DNA of 64,000 nucleotides from Chitinophaga qingshengii. GTDB lineage: Bacteria; Bacteroidota; Bacteroidia; Chitinophagales; Chitinophagaceae. Position 1 is the stretch's first letter, and the number at the start of each line of letters is the position of its first letter. The translations under genes were made by a program, and so were the position numbers. Shown in pieces: positions 7,709 to 16,656 of this stretch. The notes beneath the pieces were generated by a model. The model worked only from the letters and a program-made list of their open reading frames with translations. It was not told the origin of the DNA and made no database searches. The stretch is taken from assembly GCF_014529935.1 (NCBI RefSeq), contig NZ_JACVFC010000001.1:3038001-3102000 (forward strand), in the 5' to 3' direction.

Positions 7709-10700
7709 TTACAGGGTAACGCGAACGCCTGCACTAACAGACCTTGACACCGGGTAAATACCCAGATCTGTACCCGGTGATACGTTGTTGCCCGAAGTAA
7801 CTTCCGGATCAAAACCGGTGTAGGAAGTCCAGGTCAGCAGGTTTTGCCCGGATACGAACACATTGACCGCCGATATTTTTCCTATGGCTGATTTGGGTAA
7901 AGAGTAACCCAGCGAGACACTTTTTACACGCAGAAAGGAGCCATTTTCAATGAACCGGTCGGAGAAAACCGGCGCGGGGTCCAGCTTGGCGCGGGGCATC
8001 GTCTCACTGGGATGCGACGGGGTCCACCGGTCGCGCGCCGATGCAGCCGCATTCTGCTGACCGGTAAACAGCTCCAGTGATTGCTGGTTGGAGTTCAGGA
8101 TTTTGTTGCCATAAGACCCCTGTAAGAACACGGAGAGAGAAAAGCCCTTCCAGGAGAAGTTATTCCCAAGTCCCAATATAAAATCGGGTTGCGCATTACC
8201 GATAATCGTACGGTCGTTGGCGGTAGTAAACACACCGTCGCCGTTAATGTCTTTATAAAGCCTGTCGCCTGCTTTAGGCACGGCGTTACCGGTATATTTT
8301 CCTTTAGCGGACTCTTCTCCTGTTTGCAGAATACCATCGGTAACGGTACCGTAGAAACTACCCAGCGGCTTACCTACCTGTATGATGTAATTACCGCTGA
8401 TATAGGACTGTGCCCCATTACCGATTTTAAGCACTTCATTGCGGTTAAAGGAGATATTAAAATCAGTGTTCCAGGTAAAAGCACCGGTAAAATTGCGGCT
8501 GCTCAAACTCAGCTCTATGCCTTTATTCGATACGGAACCGAAGTTTTGCAGGGAGGACGTTTGCCCGGAAGTCCAGGGTATCTCTACGTTTAACAGCAGA
8601 TTGGTTGTCTTCTTGTAATAAGCATCCACGGTAAACAACAGACGGCTGTTAAGAAAAGCCGCGTCCACCCCGGCATTGTATTGGTAGGTTTTCTCCCATC
8701 CCAGGTGATCGTTGGCCAGGCGGGAAGGCGCAAAACCGGTGGCCATGTTTTTTCCGAAGAGATAATTGAGGCTGTACAACGTAGCGAGCGACTGGTATTC
8801 ACCAATTTCCAGGTTGCCGGTGGTACCAAAGCTGGCGCGCAGCTTCAGATCATTCACCACATGAGTGGCGCCTTTAAAAAACGTTTCGTTGCTGATACGC
8901 CAGGAAGCGGCGGCCGACGGGAAGTAGCCCCATTTGTTACCTTTTCCGAAACGGGAAGAACCATCGGTGCGGATACTGGCGGTGAAATAATAACGGCTAT
9001 TGTAGTTGTAGTTAACCCTGGCCAGATAGGAATGCAATACCCAGTTGGTCGCATCAGCAAAAGGGCGTACCAGTGTAGCACCGCTCTGCAGGCTGTTGTA
9101 GGAGAGGTCATCTGTCACGAAATTTTGTGCGCCGGCCCGTACGATATCGCTTTTGAATTCCTGTTGCGTGAAACCGGCCAATACATCGAAGGAATGTCTG
9201 GCAACACTACGTGTATAGGTGACCGTATTTTCGTTTAGCCACGAATAGGCGTTGTAAGTGCCACGGGCAGCGCTGCCTTTGGTTTGTACCCCTTCATAGA
9301 TGGTGGAAGGGATGTAATTTTTTTCGCTGGTATTGTTCACATCCGCGCCGAAGAGCACCTTCACAGCAAGGCCGTCCAGTAAACTATATTCAGCAAAAGC
9401 CGTTCCCAGTAAACGGTTGGTGGTGGACTTATTCTCCTGTTCGTTGATGGTAGCTACCGGGTTGGCGAAGATATTCTCAAAAGGATTACGCAACGTATAG
9501 CCGCCGTTGGGATCGTAGATGGTAGCGGTGGGCGGCATCTGCAATAGAGAAGTGATAAACCCGGAAGGAGCCACGTCGGCATCGGATTTATTAACAGAGA
9601 GGCTGGCGCTCACTTTTAGCCGGTCTAACGGTTGCGCATCTACGTTGGCGCGAATGCCCAGCCGGGTGAAATCGGTATGCCGGATAATGCCCTGCTGATC
9701 GAAATAGTTACCCGAAAGCAGGTAACGGGTTTTGGTATTACCACCACTGACGGACAACTGATGGTTCTGTACCGGCGCCGTACGGAACACTGCATCCTGC
9801 CAGTCCGTACCCTTACCCAGCTGGCTGATTTGTTCCGGTGTCAGGTATTGGCTGGGACCTTTAGCCGGATTGGCATCATACAACGCTTCATTGCGCAGTT
9901 TGGCGAAGTCCGTCGCATCCAGCAGGTCTGTTTTTTTGCGGAGCGACTGTACTCCGTAAGAGCCTTCGTAGCTGACCGTATTGCGATCGGCTTTGCCTTT
10001 ACGGGTAGTAACGATCACCACGCCGTTGGCGCCGCGGGAGCCGTAGATAGCAGTAGCAGAAGCATCTTTCAGGATATCGATACTTTCAATATCAGCGGGG
10101 TTGATACCGGCCAGCGGGTTTATCGGGGCGCCGGTGAGTATACCCGGACTGGCAGTGCTGTTATAGATCGGGAAACCATCAATTACGTATAGCGGTTCGT
10201 TGCCACCCTGTATAGAGCTGCCGCCACGGATACGGATGCTAACGCCGCCGCCGGGCTGTCCGGAGGTTTGTGTTACCTGGACGCCTGGTACTGCGCCTTT
10301 CAGCGCCTGATCGAAAGAGCTGACCGGTTGTTTCAGCAGCGGCCCGGAAACTGAAGCGATAGCACCGGTGAGGTCACTTTTTTTCCGGGTACCGTAGCCC
10401 ACTACCACCACATCGTTCAACTGGCTCTGGGTAGCTTCCAGCGGAATCTCAATATGCCCGCCGGTAGCCGTTACTTCTATTCTGCGATAACCGATATAAC
10501 TGATGATGAGCGTATAGGGGAATTTCTGGCCGGTAACGAATACAAAGCGGCCTTCCGCATCGGTAGATACACCGTGCGTAGTGCCTTTGATATTCACGAT
10601 GGCGCCTGGTAACGGTTCGTGGGTGCGGGCATCCACCACCCGGCCTGTCAGGTGCGAATTGATCAGTGGTGTGGTAGGCACCTGCGCCGTTGCCAGCAGG

Positions 10701-10765
10701 GGCAGGAGATATAGCATGGATAGAGCTATCCATGCCAGTATGTTGGTTCGTAACATTCTTTGCAT
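7709..10765 (-). CDS. SusC/RagA-family TonB-dependent outer-membrane transporter
   Basis: This 1018-residue protein is the energised outer-membrane channel for the locus. After a signal peptide (cleavage near residue 27, ATAQ) comes a carboxypeptidase-regulatory-like domain (about 38-115, GRVVDARTHEPLPGAIV), the plug domain (about 130-245, with DVVVVGYGTRKKSDLTGAI and the DILKDASATAIYGSRGANGV signature) and a 22-strand barrel to the C-terminus (ending in GVRVTL). There is no STN domain and no FecR/sigma pair nearby, so it is a plain transporter rather than a transducer. It heads a SusC-SusD-sulfatase-sulfatase operon. A promoter about 325 bp upstream implies a long leader. Confidence 0.96.
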   Translation of the reverse strand: MQRMLRTNILAWIALSMLYLLPLLATAQVPTTPLINSHLTGRVVDARTHEPLPGAIVNIKGTTHGVSTDAEGRFVFVTGQKFPYTLIISYIGYRRIEVTATGGHIEIPLEATQSQLNDVVVVGYGTRKKSDLTGAIASVSGPLLKQPVSSFDQALKGAVPGVQVTQTSGQPGGGVSIRIRGGSSIQGGNEPLYVIDGFPIYNSTASPGILTGAPINPLAGINPADIESIDILKDASATAIYGSRGANGVVIVTTRKGKADRNTVSYEGSYGVQSLRKKTDLLDATDFAKLRNEALYDANPAKGPSQYLTPEQISQLGKGTDWQDAVFRTAPVQNHQLSVSGGNTKTRYLLSGNYFDQQGIIRHTDFTRLGIRANVDAQPLDRLKVSASLSVNKSDADVAPSGFITSLLQMPPTATIYDPNGGYTLRNPFENIFANPVATINEQENKSTTNRLLGTAFAEYSLLDGLAVKVLFGADVNNTSEKNYIPSTIYEGVQTKGSAARGTYNAYSWLNENTVTYTRSVARHSFDVLAGFTQQEFKSDIVRAGAQNFVTDDLSYNSLQSGATLVRPFADATNWVLHSYLARVNYNYNSRYYFTASIRTDGSSRFGKGNKWGYFPSAAASWRISNETFFKGATHVVNDLKLRASFGTTGNLEIGEYQSLATLYSLNYLFGKNMATGFAPSRLANDHLGWEKTYQYNAGVDAAFLNSRLLFTVDAYYKKTTNLLLNVEIPWTSGQTSSLQNFGSVSNKGIELSLSSRNFTGAFTWNTDFNISFNRNEVLKIGNGAQSYISGNYIIQVGKPLGSFYGTVTDGILQTGEESAKGKYTGNAVPKAGDRLYKDINGDGVFTTANDRTIIGNAQPDFILGLGNNFSWKGFSLSVFLQGSYGNKILNSNQQSLELFTGQQNAAASARDRWTPSHPSETMPRAKLDPAPVFSDRFIENGSFLRVKSVSLGYSLPKSAIGKISAVNVFVSGQNLLTWTSYTGFDPEVTSGNNVSPGTDLGIYPVSRSVSAGVRVTL

Positions 10766-11354
10766 GTTTTAAAAAGTTTGGACCGCCTGTCGCCCGGTAG
10801 TTACGGACAATAGGGCATAGCAAGGCCTGGCCCGGCATACGGGCCTTCAGAAGTGATTAAAGGGAGAAGTGCCGGAAAGCTGTTACCGTGTACAACAGCA
10901 TACGAAACAGCACCGCGCTCCGCATGTACGGTTAAAGTCAGTGGTTGACATCACTTAAAGTTTAGTATTGAAGAATACGTTGTCCGATACACTGCTGCCG
11001 GTAGTTTTATCGGGTGGTGCTAAAAACTACACAAGCCTGTTCTGCTGTAAATAGATTGGTTTTGCAGGGTATGCCGTTATGACAACGGCGTAAAAGTAAT
11101 ACTATTTTTATTAGTATACAATATTTGTAGACTATTCATTGCAAGATTTTTTTTGGGGTGGAGAGATAGGCTTCGCCAATCAGTATTCATAAAATGACTG
11201 AAGATACTGGTCAGTTACGTACATCCATTGCGTAGCCGATCTGTAACTTAGCTATACATATCTTTAAAACCATTCGCTGGCCGGCGTGGTGCCTATTGTA
11301 AGCCCCATTTTCTCACCATTGCGGTATCAACCCGCGATATTAAATATTGAAAGG
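10766..11354. other. Divergent intergenic region with long SusC leader
   Basis: These 589 bp hold no convincing gene. On the minus strand they give SusC a leader of about 320 bases if the promoter at 11091-11121 is right. Inside the leader GGCCCG (10829-10834) and CGGGCC (10840-10845) form a hairpin, and AAGGCC (10822-10827) could instead pair with GGCCTT (10842-10847), so two alternative stems are possible. A weak plus-strand TATCTTTA (11259-11266) might serve the beta-helix gene, but it lacks a well-spaced -33 element. Confidence 0.4.
11091..11121 (-). promoter_or_regulatory. Candidate promoter of the SusC-SusD-sulfatase operon
   Basis: On the minus strand TACTTTTA (11091-11098) resembles the -7 box TAnnTTTG with one mismatch, and TTG (11119-11121) lies exactly 20 bp upstream. 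The spacer contains an inverted repeat ATACTA/TAGTAT, a possible operator. The same TACTTTTA box occurs in the GntR/ABC promoter at 25379. Confidence 0.4.
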
Positions 11355-12890
11355 ATGAAAAGGATTTTTTTCATAGTTGTTTGTTTTTTTTTTCATCAAT
11401 TAAGCACAGAGGCCGGCCATCGTCCCGAACGCGCTTCTAGCTTACCCGGTATTACGGATAGCCTCAATTACCTTGATGTAAAAACGATGGGAGCCACAGG
11501 TAATGGTATTACCAATGATAGCGCTGCGATCAGGCGGGCGGCCGACTCAGCTTGTATAAAGGGTTTGAACTTGTATTTTTCTCCGGGTGTTTACAATCTG
11601 GGAGATCTTTCTCTCAACCGGCATGTCATTAACATTAATAACGCCAGGGGCATGATCATTGCAGGAAATGGCGCCACACTACTTTGCAGAAGCATTGATT
11701 CCAGCAGCGACAATCAGGCCTCACCACCCCGTATATTTCAGGTATCGAACTCCAGCGGTATTACTTTCACCGGGCTCCGGTTTATGGATAGCGGGCATAT
11801 GGACGTTGTCAATAGTTATCGTGGTTCGTATGGCATTTACATCCCAGCTGCTTCAGGGGATGTTATCAATCTAACCCTTGAAAACATACAAGCCACATCT
11901 ATGCTGGGCCTGATGTACAGGGCCTATTCAGCCAACCGGTTTGAAAACATAGACATCCGTAATGTATTGGTAGAGAAAAGTTACTATGGTTTTATCATGA
12001 ATGATCCCCGTAATCTGCATATCAGCACCTATCGGGCAGATAGCCTGAAAAGAGCGCTGTTTCTCACAGGGGGGCAATTCATTAATGCTGAAATATGGAG
12101 TACCCATCATCAGGCTGCCAGTGCGGAGGTACTGTTAAAATGTTATGGTATTCCGATTAAAAATGTACGCATACGTTACCGTGCTGATAACAATCATTCC
12201 GTTGGTAATGCTTTTATTTCTCTCGAACAGGAAGGTGGTGCCACTGGTGACTTTTTGATAGACAATGTAGATCTGGATGTAGATGTTAGCGGCAGCACAG
12301 TAGGATATCCTATCGCTATCAGGTCCTTTAATGGTTCCGGGCAATTGGAGACTACCACTAATAAACACTGGGATAACATTCGTATACGGGGGCTCTCGAC
12401 AGGCGTACCAGGAAGACAGGTACAGGTTTTTTCGATACAAAATACACCTGGGTTAATAGAAGTAACCCCTCAGCTGGACCCTAACAACTTCCTGCCATCC
12501 TACTATCCGGGCTTCGTTCGTCTAACAGGTCATACCTGGAACTATACTATAAGCGGCCCGCTGACCAGTACCACGCAGTTTATAGACCTATCGAAGTTCC
12601 CCGGTTTTTCGGGCAGGATTGGGGCTATCAGGATGCATGCTGTCATGATAGACAACACCAGCCTGGGTGCTACGGCAAGCATCACGTTTCAGGAAGATGT
12701 ACTTTTTGTAGCCGTTGCCAATGACGGCACGGTAACTATTATCAACCAGGCCAACCTGCAAAAAAAGAGCACGGGAACTATAGCCACCGCGAGTTATACA
12801 GCCAATGGAAAAGGTATACTTGTCTCTTTTGTCGGGTATAGCAATGGTCTGTCAGTAGCATACCTGGCAACTAAGCCATTCCAACAATAA
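11355..12890 (+). CDS. Secreted right-handed beta-helix (pectate-lyase-3-like) protein
   Basis: I start this 511-residue protein at the ATG at 11355 because it has GAAAGG just upstream and opens a signal peptide (MKRIFFIVVCFFFHQLSTEAGH). Residues about 40-90 (VKTMGATGNGITNDSAAIRRA, then LYFSPGVYNLG) match the N-terminal signature of the pectate_lyase_3/glycosyl hydrolase 28-like beta-helix. The middle carries repeated short strands with asparagine-rich turns (MIIAGNGATLL, ITFTGLRFMDS), as expected of coils of a parallel beta-helix. The last 120 residues look like a separate beta-sandwich. It could be a lyase, a hydrolase or a non-catalytic surface protein; no catalytic residues can be assigned. 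It diverges from the sulfatase locus and may act on the same glycan. Confidence 0.75.
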   Translation: MKRIFFIVVCFFFHQLSTEAGHRPERASSLPGITDSLNYLDVKTMGATGNGITNDSAAIRRAADSACIKGLNLYFSPGVYNLGDLSLNRHVININNARGMIIAGNGATLLCRSIDSSSDNQASPPRIFQVSNSSGITFTGLRFMDSGHMDVVNSYRGSYGIYIPAASGDVINLTLENIQATSMLGLMYRAYSANRFENIDIRNVLVEKSYYGFIMNDPRNLHISTYRADSLKRALFLTGGQFINAEIWSTHHQAASAEVLLKCYGIPIKNVRIRYRADNNHSVGNAFISLEQEGGATGDFLIDNVDLDVDVSGSTVGYPIAIRSFNGSGQLETTTNKHWDNIRIRGLSTGVPGRQVQVFSIQNTPGLIEVTPQLDPNNFLPSYYPGFVRLTGHTWNYTISGPLTSTTQFIDLSKFPGFSGRIGAIRMHAVMIDNTSLGATASITFQEDVLFVAVANDGTVTIINQANLQKKSTGTIATASYTANGKGILVSFVGYSNGLSVAYLATKPFQQ

Positions 12891-12898
12891 AACCCCAA

Positions 12899-12926
12899 AA
12901 CCGCCACCTGCACCCAGGTGGCGGTT
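12899..12926 (-). terminator. Terminator between beta-helix gene and Gre-like gene
   Basis: A perfect 12-bp stem (AACCGCCACCTG with CAGGTGGCGGTT, 4-base loop) lies between two convergent genes. The T-rich flank is on the minus-strand side, so it mainly ends the Gre-like gene. Confidence 0.7.
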
Positions 12927-12943
12927 CCACAACGCATCCGGCA

Positions 12944-13348
12944 CTACACAAATGCGTTGTTTCTCACTTCTACTACGGCATAATATTTTTTACGGCCGGA
13001 GAGTTGCCAGGTAAAGCTCTCGCCTTGCTGCAGTCCCATCAGGGCCAGCCCAAACAAAGAGAGGGCGGAAATGTTACCGTTTGTTTCATCTGCCTCATCC
13101 GGCGGCATCAGTTTATATTCCAGGTTGATACGGTTTACCGTATCGCGGATAATAACGGTAGAGTATAAACGGGAAGCGCTATTGGGAAAATCATCTGTCG
13201 GCAATATGCTGGCAGCTTTAATTTTCTCCAGTTGCTGTTCCTGGATCTGTTTATCGTACATCAGCGGTGGATCGCTCTTCTTCAGGTGATCGAGCAACAG
13301 TTCATAATCTCTCTTCAGTAATAACAGCGGTATTTTATGATTCGTCAT
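12944..13348 (-). CDS. GreA/GreB C-terminal-domain protein (Rnk-like elongation factor)
   Basis: The 134-residue protein has a short N-terminal helical part (LLLKRDYELLLDHLKK, about 9-50) and a C-terminal FKBP-like Gre domain (about 60-130). The signature region VIIRDTVNRINLEYKLMPPD followed by GNISALSLFGLALMGLQQGES matches the GreA/GreB/Rnk pattern of a beta strand, an acidic PDEAD-type motif and GxALLGxxxGD. Such proteins bind the RNA polymerase secondary channel. The coiled-coil is too short for full GreA, so an Rnk-like role is more likely. I prefer the ATG at 13348 over an in-frame TTG at 13375. It is cytoplasmic and apparently monocistronic. Confidence 0.8.
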   Translation of the reverse strand: MTNHKIPLLLLKRDYELLLDHLKKSDPPLMYDKQIQEQQLEKIKAASILPTDDFPNSASRLYSTVIIRDTVNRINLEYKLMPPDEADETNGNISALSLFGLALMGLQQGESFTWQLSGRKKYYAVVEVRNNAFV

Positions 13349-13387
13349 GGTGATATAAGTTTTCTTTTCAGACAATAAAAGGCCTGT

Positions 13388-13500
13388 TTACCGCCATCAA
13401 CGGCGGCAAGCAGCAATAGTTATCCGGGCTGCCGGTATCAGCTACCGGCAGCCTGGGCATTAACTCCCCGTCCTGTCAGTGATTGACAGGGCGGGGATTA
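13388..13500. repeat. Three consecutive intergenic stem-loops
   Basis: Three hairpins follow one another. The first is CCGCC/GGCGG (about 13391-13406). The second is a perfect 11-bp stem GGCTGCCGGTA/TACCGGCAGCC (13427-13437 and 13443-13453) that extends with wobble pairs. The third is CCCCGTCCTGTCA with TGACAGGGCGGGG (about 13466-13496, one G-U). The third covers the stop codon of the hypothetical ORF on its right. None has a T-run. Confidence 0.6.
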
Positions 13501-13842
13501 ATTATTGAAGTCTTTATAGTTTGAAAAGAAATACAGTCTTCCACCGGCAAATGGTGTAACACCCGCCAGTTGGAAGAGATTGGCAGGTGAAAAGAAGACG
13601 AATATGGAGAAAAGATTTTTCAAGCACGGTGAAGATACGAAAAATAGCGCGGACCAAGCCGGCAGTGTCGCCAGTATCTGTCTTAACCGCTGCGGATCTA
13701 CGTCCAGTGTGACGTTATAGGTATCCGGTAAATCTCCTTTGTCTTCGAGGTAATAATAACGGTGACCCATATCCGAAGCGAGCGCTGCTTGTTGAAATAG
13801 GGATTCATCTGAGTCCGCATAGTTTATAGGCCTGTCGCGCAC
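13498..13842 (-). CDS. Hypothetical small protein
   Basis: An open frame of 114 codons starts at GTG 13842, with an alternative ATG at 13770 giving 90 residues. The N-terminal half is hydrophilic (RYYYLEDKGDLPDTYNVTLD) and the C-terminal half is hydrophobic and aromatic (NLFSIFVFFSPANLFQLAG), possibly one membrane helix. I recognise no family. A stem-loop sits on its stop codon. It could be a real lineage-specific protein or a chance frame; the codon pattern is only moderately convincing. Confidence 0.35.
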   Translation of the reverse strand: MRDRPINYADSDESLFQQAALASDMGHRYYYLEDKGDLPDTYNVTLDVDPQRLRQILATLPAWSALFFVSSPCLKNLFSIFVFFSPANLFQLAGVTPFAGGRLYFFSNYKDFNN

Positions 13843-13898
13843 GGTTGTTTAGCCATTTGACAGATGTTGAGGTTCAACATATACTCAGCTGTATAAAA

Positions 13899-13934
13899 CA
13901 AAAAAAAGATGTCTGAAATCAGACATCTTTTTTC
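13899..13934 (-). terminator. Rho-independent terminator after tRNA-Ser
   Basis: AAAAAAGATGTCTGA pairs with TCAGACATCTTTTTT around a 1-2 base loop, with A/T runs on both sides. It lies just past the 3' end of tRNA-Ser on the minus strand. Confidence 0.85.
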
Positions 13935-13939
13935 TCCTG

Positions 13940-14030
13940 CGGTGAGGGAGGGATTCGAACCCTCGGTACAGGTTTAAGCCCGTACGACGGTTTAGCAAAC
14001 CGTTCCTTTCGGCCACTCAGGCACCTCACC
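13940..14030 (-). tRNA. tRNA-Ser (anticodon GCU)
   Basis: The 7-bp acceptor stem GGTGAGG/CCTCACC closes a 91-base class II cloverleaf. The anticodon arm ACGGT-TTGCTAA-ACCGT gives anticodon GCU. A long variable arm (about GTACGGGCTTAAACCTGTAC) is present, as in serine tRNAs, and the T arm has GGTTCGAATCC. CCA is not encoded. A terminator follows at 13899-13934. Confidence 0.95.
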
Positions 14031-14087
14031 ATATCCTCCGGAAGGGGCTGCAAAAATAGGAAATATTTTATATTCACAAAAAACATT

Positions 14088-15110
14088 TCAATTTTTTTCT
14101 GAAATTTTTTCCGGGCCTGGCCATTCATGAGCTAGAATCAGGTACTGCAGGCTTCTTCCGGACTGCCAGGCTGTTTGTGTTATCAGCTTGTAGGCGCCTT
14201 TATCATACAGTACAGCAGGCATAGTACCTTCTATGGTCATTACTTCCTTCTTTTTTTCAGCCTTCATATTACCTGAGCCCTCCAGCTCTTTTTTCCTTTT
14301 ATAGGCATCAGGAATCACGATCTGCGTACTTCTGTCATTGGATGCTTCCAGACCCGCTACCATGAGATATATGCCGGGTTTCAAGATAATCGACTGTTCT
14401 GTACTTACATTTTTCCAGGTAGGTTCGCCCGCTTCAGACATTTCCATTTCCCAGCGATAGCAGATTTTATTGAGACAAGCACCCAGCGCTTCCTGCGTGT
14501 GAATGGTATCCAGCATCTTTTCCAGGTCGGCCATCACCAGTGGTCTGCTACTGATTCCGGTGACCGCCTCATAGGTGGCAGCATTATAGATCAGGCGATA
14601 GATCTTTGGATTATCGGGCAAGTAAATTACTTCCACCGGCTGATCAACATACAAGGATCTGAACTCATCAAGGTTAAATGCGATTTCCAGTTTCATTTCT
14701 TTCTGTTCCGCCGTTTTAAAACGGATCACCGTGTTACTGACAACACCTTTACTGTTGCTGCGATATTGTCCGCCTTCTATTTTGCCAACGACTTTCACAC
14801 CTTTTGCAGCCACCAGGTTATCTTCCCGGTAACTGCTCACCAGGAAAAAATAAGCCGTTCCTGCGATCATGGCTATTGGCCAGAAAAGACGGAAGTTATA
14901 ACGCCAGTCACGGTCATCTTCATCCGGCATCAGCTCATACATACCTGAATAGGCGCATACCGTTTGCATCAGGAAAACGCCCAGCAGTATACCTCCCAGG
15001 AGCGACAATATAAAACGCGCTTCGTGCCAGGTATAAACAGAAATATAATTATTGAAGAAAAAGAAGGTGCCCAGCAGGACTACGCCCCAGATAATGCGAC
15101 GGATATTCAT
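14088..15110 (-). CDS. Membrane protein with DUF3592-like domain
   Basis: I start this 340-residue protein at the ATG at 15110 (MNIRRIIWG); an upstream in-frame TTG would add a poor N-terminus. Three hydrophobic helices are visible at about 5-25, 32-52 and 75-93. After them, the segment VKVVGKIEGGQYRSNSKGVVSNTVIRF through PVEVIYLPDNPKIYRLI resembles the DUF3592 pattern of a beta-rich domain next to transmembrane helices. The remaining 150 residues are soluble and rich in K and E. Function is unknown; an envelope role is the most that can be said. It lies between dnaA and tRNA-Ser with terminators on both sides, so it is probably transcribed alone. Confidence 0.75.
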   Translation of the reverse strand: MNIRRIIWGVVLLGTFFFFNNYISVYTWHEARFILSLLGGILLGVFLMQTVCAYSGMYELMPDEDDRDWRYNFRLFWPIAMIAGTAYFFLVSSYREDNLVAAKGVKVVGKIEGGQYRSNSKGVVSNTVIRFKTAEQKEMKLEIAFNLDEFRSLYVDQPVEVIYLPDNPKIYRLIYNAATYEAVTGISSRPLVMADLEKMLDTIHTQEALGACLNKICYRWEMEMSEAGEPTWKNVSTEQSIILKPGIYLMVAGLEASNDRSTQIVIPDAYKRKKELEGSGNMKAEKKKEVMTIEGTMPAVLYDKGAYKLITQTAWQSGRSLQYLILAHEWPGPEKISEKN

Positions 15111-15161
15111 AGGTACAGTTATAGTACCACTCAATATATGCAAATATTTTAAAATGCAAAT

Positions 15162-15199
15162 AAAAAAGTAATGCCGCTCCGGGAGGGAGCGGCATTACT
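15162..15199 (-). terminator. Terminator of dnaA
   Basis: A perfect 13-bp stem (GTAATGCCGCTCC with GGAGCGGCATTAC, 4-base loop) is followed on the minus strand by TTTTTTATTTG. It starts 24 bases after the dnaA stop. Confidence 0.88.
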
Positions 15200-15222
15200 C
15201 AAATAGGTTAGGGGGAAGGCCT

Positions 15223-16656
15223 TTACATAGCGGCCAGCTGTACTTTTTGCTGTAGTTCGATCACGCTATCGCGGAAATTATTATCAGTATCCATCAGGTC
15301 TTTCACTGTTTGACAGCTGTGGATCACGGTAGTATGGTCCCTTCCACCGAAATGTTCACCAATGGTTTTCAGGGAATTTTTTGTAAATGACTTAGCCAGG
15401 TACATGGTTATCTGTCGCGCCTGTACGATTTCACGTTTACGTGTTTTCTGCAACAGTTTATCATAAGGCACGTCGAAGTATTCGCAGACCATTTTCTGGA
15501 TACTCTCGATGGTAATTTCTTTGGAAGAAGTTTTGACAAAAGACTTCAGTACTCTTTTGGCGAGTTCGAGGTCTATTTCTTTGCGGTTCAGGGAAGATTG
15601 CGCCAGCAGGGAGATGAGCGCACCTTCCAGCTCACGTACGTTGGTTTGTATGTTGTAGGCAACATATTTCACCACCTCTTTCGGCATCTCCAGTCCATCG
15701 TTTTTCATTTTGAGTTCCAGAATTTCCATTCTGGTTTCAAAATCCGGTATCTGAATATCCGCACTGAGGCCCCAGCGGAAGCGGCTCAGCAAGCGTTCCT
15801 GTACGCCATCAAGGTCCTTAGGGGCCTTATCCGACGTGAGGATCAGTTGCTTGCCGGATTGGTGCAGATGGTTGAAGATCGCGAAAAATGCGTCCTGTGT
15901 TTTTTCTGCACGGGCAAAGAACTGGATGTCATCCACGATCAGTACATCTATCAGCTGATAGAAGTGAATGAAATCGTTGATGATATTATTCTTGGAGTGA
16001 TCAATAAACTGGTTAATAAACTTCTCGGCACTCACATACAGTACAGCTTTATTCGGATGAATACGCTTTACTTCATTGCCCACGGCCTGTGCCAGGTGCG
16101 TTTTTCCCAAACCTACGCCACCATAGATCACCAGTGGATTGAAAGATGTACCGCCTGGTTTTTCCGCTACCGTTTTTCCTGCCCGGCGCGCCACGCGATT
16201 ACAATCACCCTCTATATACGCATCAAACGTATAGTTTGGATTGAGCTGGGAATCAATCTGTACCCGCTTAATACCCGGAATCACAAATGGGTTCTTTACC
16301 GGGTTATGTATGGTTAACGGAAAGTCTACCTCATTATCTTTCTGGGGCTTGGTGAACTGCGTGGGCATGTTCACTGTTCTGGGATGTTGGTGTGGCGTAC
16401 CGTTCTCTACTACAATGCGGTATTCCAACCGGGCTTCTTTACCTAATTCTCTTTTTATTGTTTTCCCTAACAATCCCACATAATGCTCTTCAAGGTATTC
16501 ATAAAAGAATTGGCTGGGGACCTGGATGGTTAAAACATTGTTTTCAAGTTTAATGGGTTTAATTGGTTCAAACCAGGTTTTAAACGGCTGCCATTCAACA
16601 ATATCCCTAATTATATTAAGACACCTTTCCCAAACTTGTTCGCAAGTTTTATTCAT
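15223..16656 (-). CDS. dnaA: Chromosomal replication initiator DnaA
   Basis: This 477-residue protein opens the replication origin and loads the helicase. Domain I (1-80) starts MNKTCEQVWERCL. A linker (about 85-135) follows. The AAA+ domain III has Walker A GGVGLGKTH at 179-187 and Walker B LIVDDIQF at 239-246, and sensor residues follow in SRFRWGL. Domain IV is the DNA-binding part, with the DnaA signature GGRDHTTVIHSC at 437-448. Length and order are standard. It is transcribed away from an A/T-rich region with DnaA-box-like 9-mers that I take as the likely origin, and ends at a strong terminator. Confidence 0.98.
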   Translation of the reverse strand: MNKTCEQVWERCLNIIRDIVEWQPFKTWFEPIKPIKLENNVLTIQVPSQFFYEYLEEHYVGLLGKTIKRELGKEARLEYRIVVENGTPHQHPRTVNMPTQFTKPQKDNEVDFPLTIHNPVKNPFVIPGIKRVQIDSQLNPNYTFDAYIEGDCNRVARRAGKTVAEKPGGTSFNPLVIYGGVGLGKTHLAQAVGNEVKRIHPNKAVLYVSAEKFINQFIDHSKNNIINDFIHFYQLIDVLIVDDIQFFARAEKTQDAFFAIFNHLHQSGKQLILTSDKAPKDLDGVQERLLSRFRWGLSADIQIPDFETRMEILELKMKNDGLEMPKEVVKYVAYNIQTNVRELEGALISLLAQSSLNRKEIDLELAKRVLKSFVKTSSKEITIESIQKMVCEYFDVPYDKLLQKTRKREIVQARQITMYLAKSFTKNSLKTIGEHFGGRDHTTVIHSCQTVKDLMDTDNNFRDSVIELQQKVQLAAM

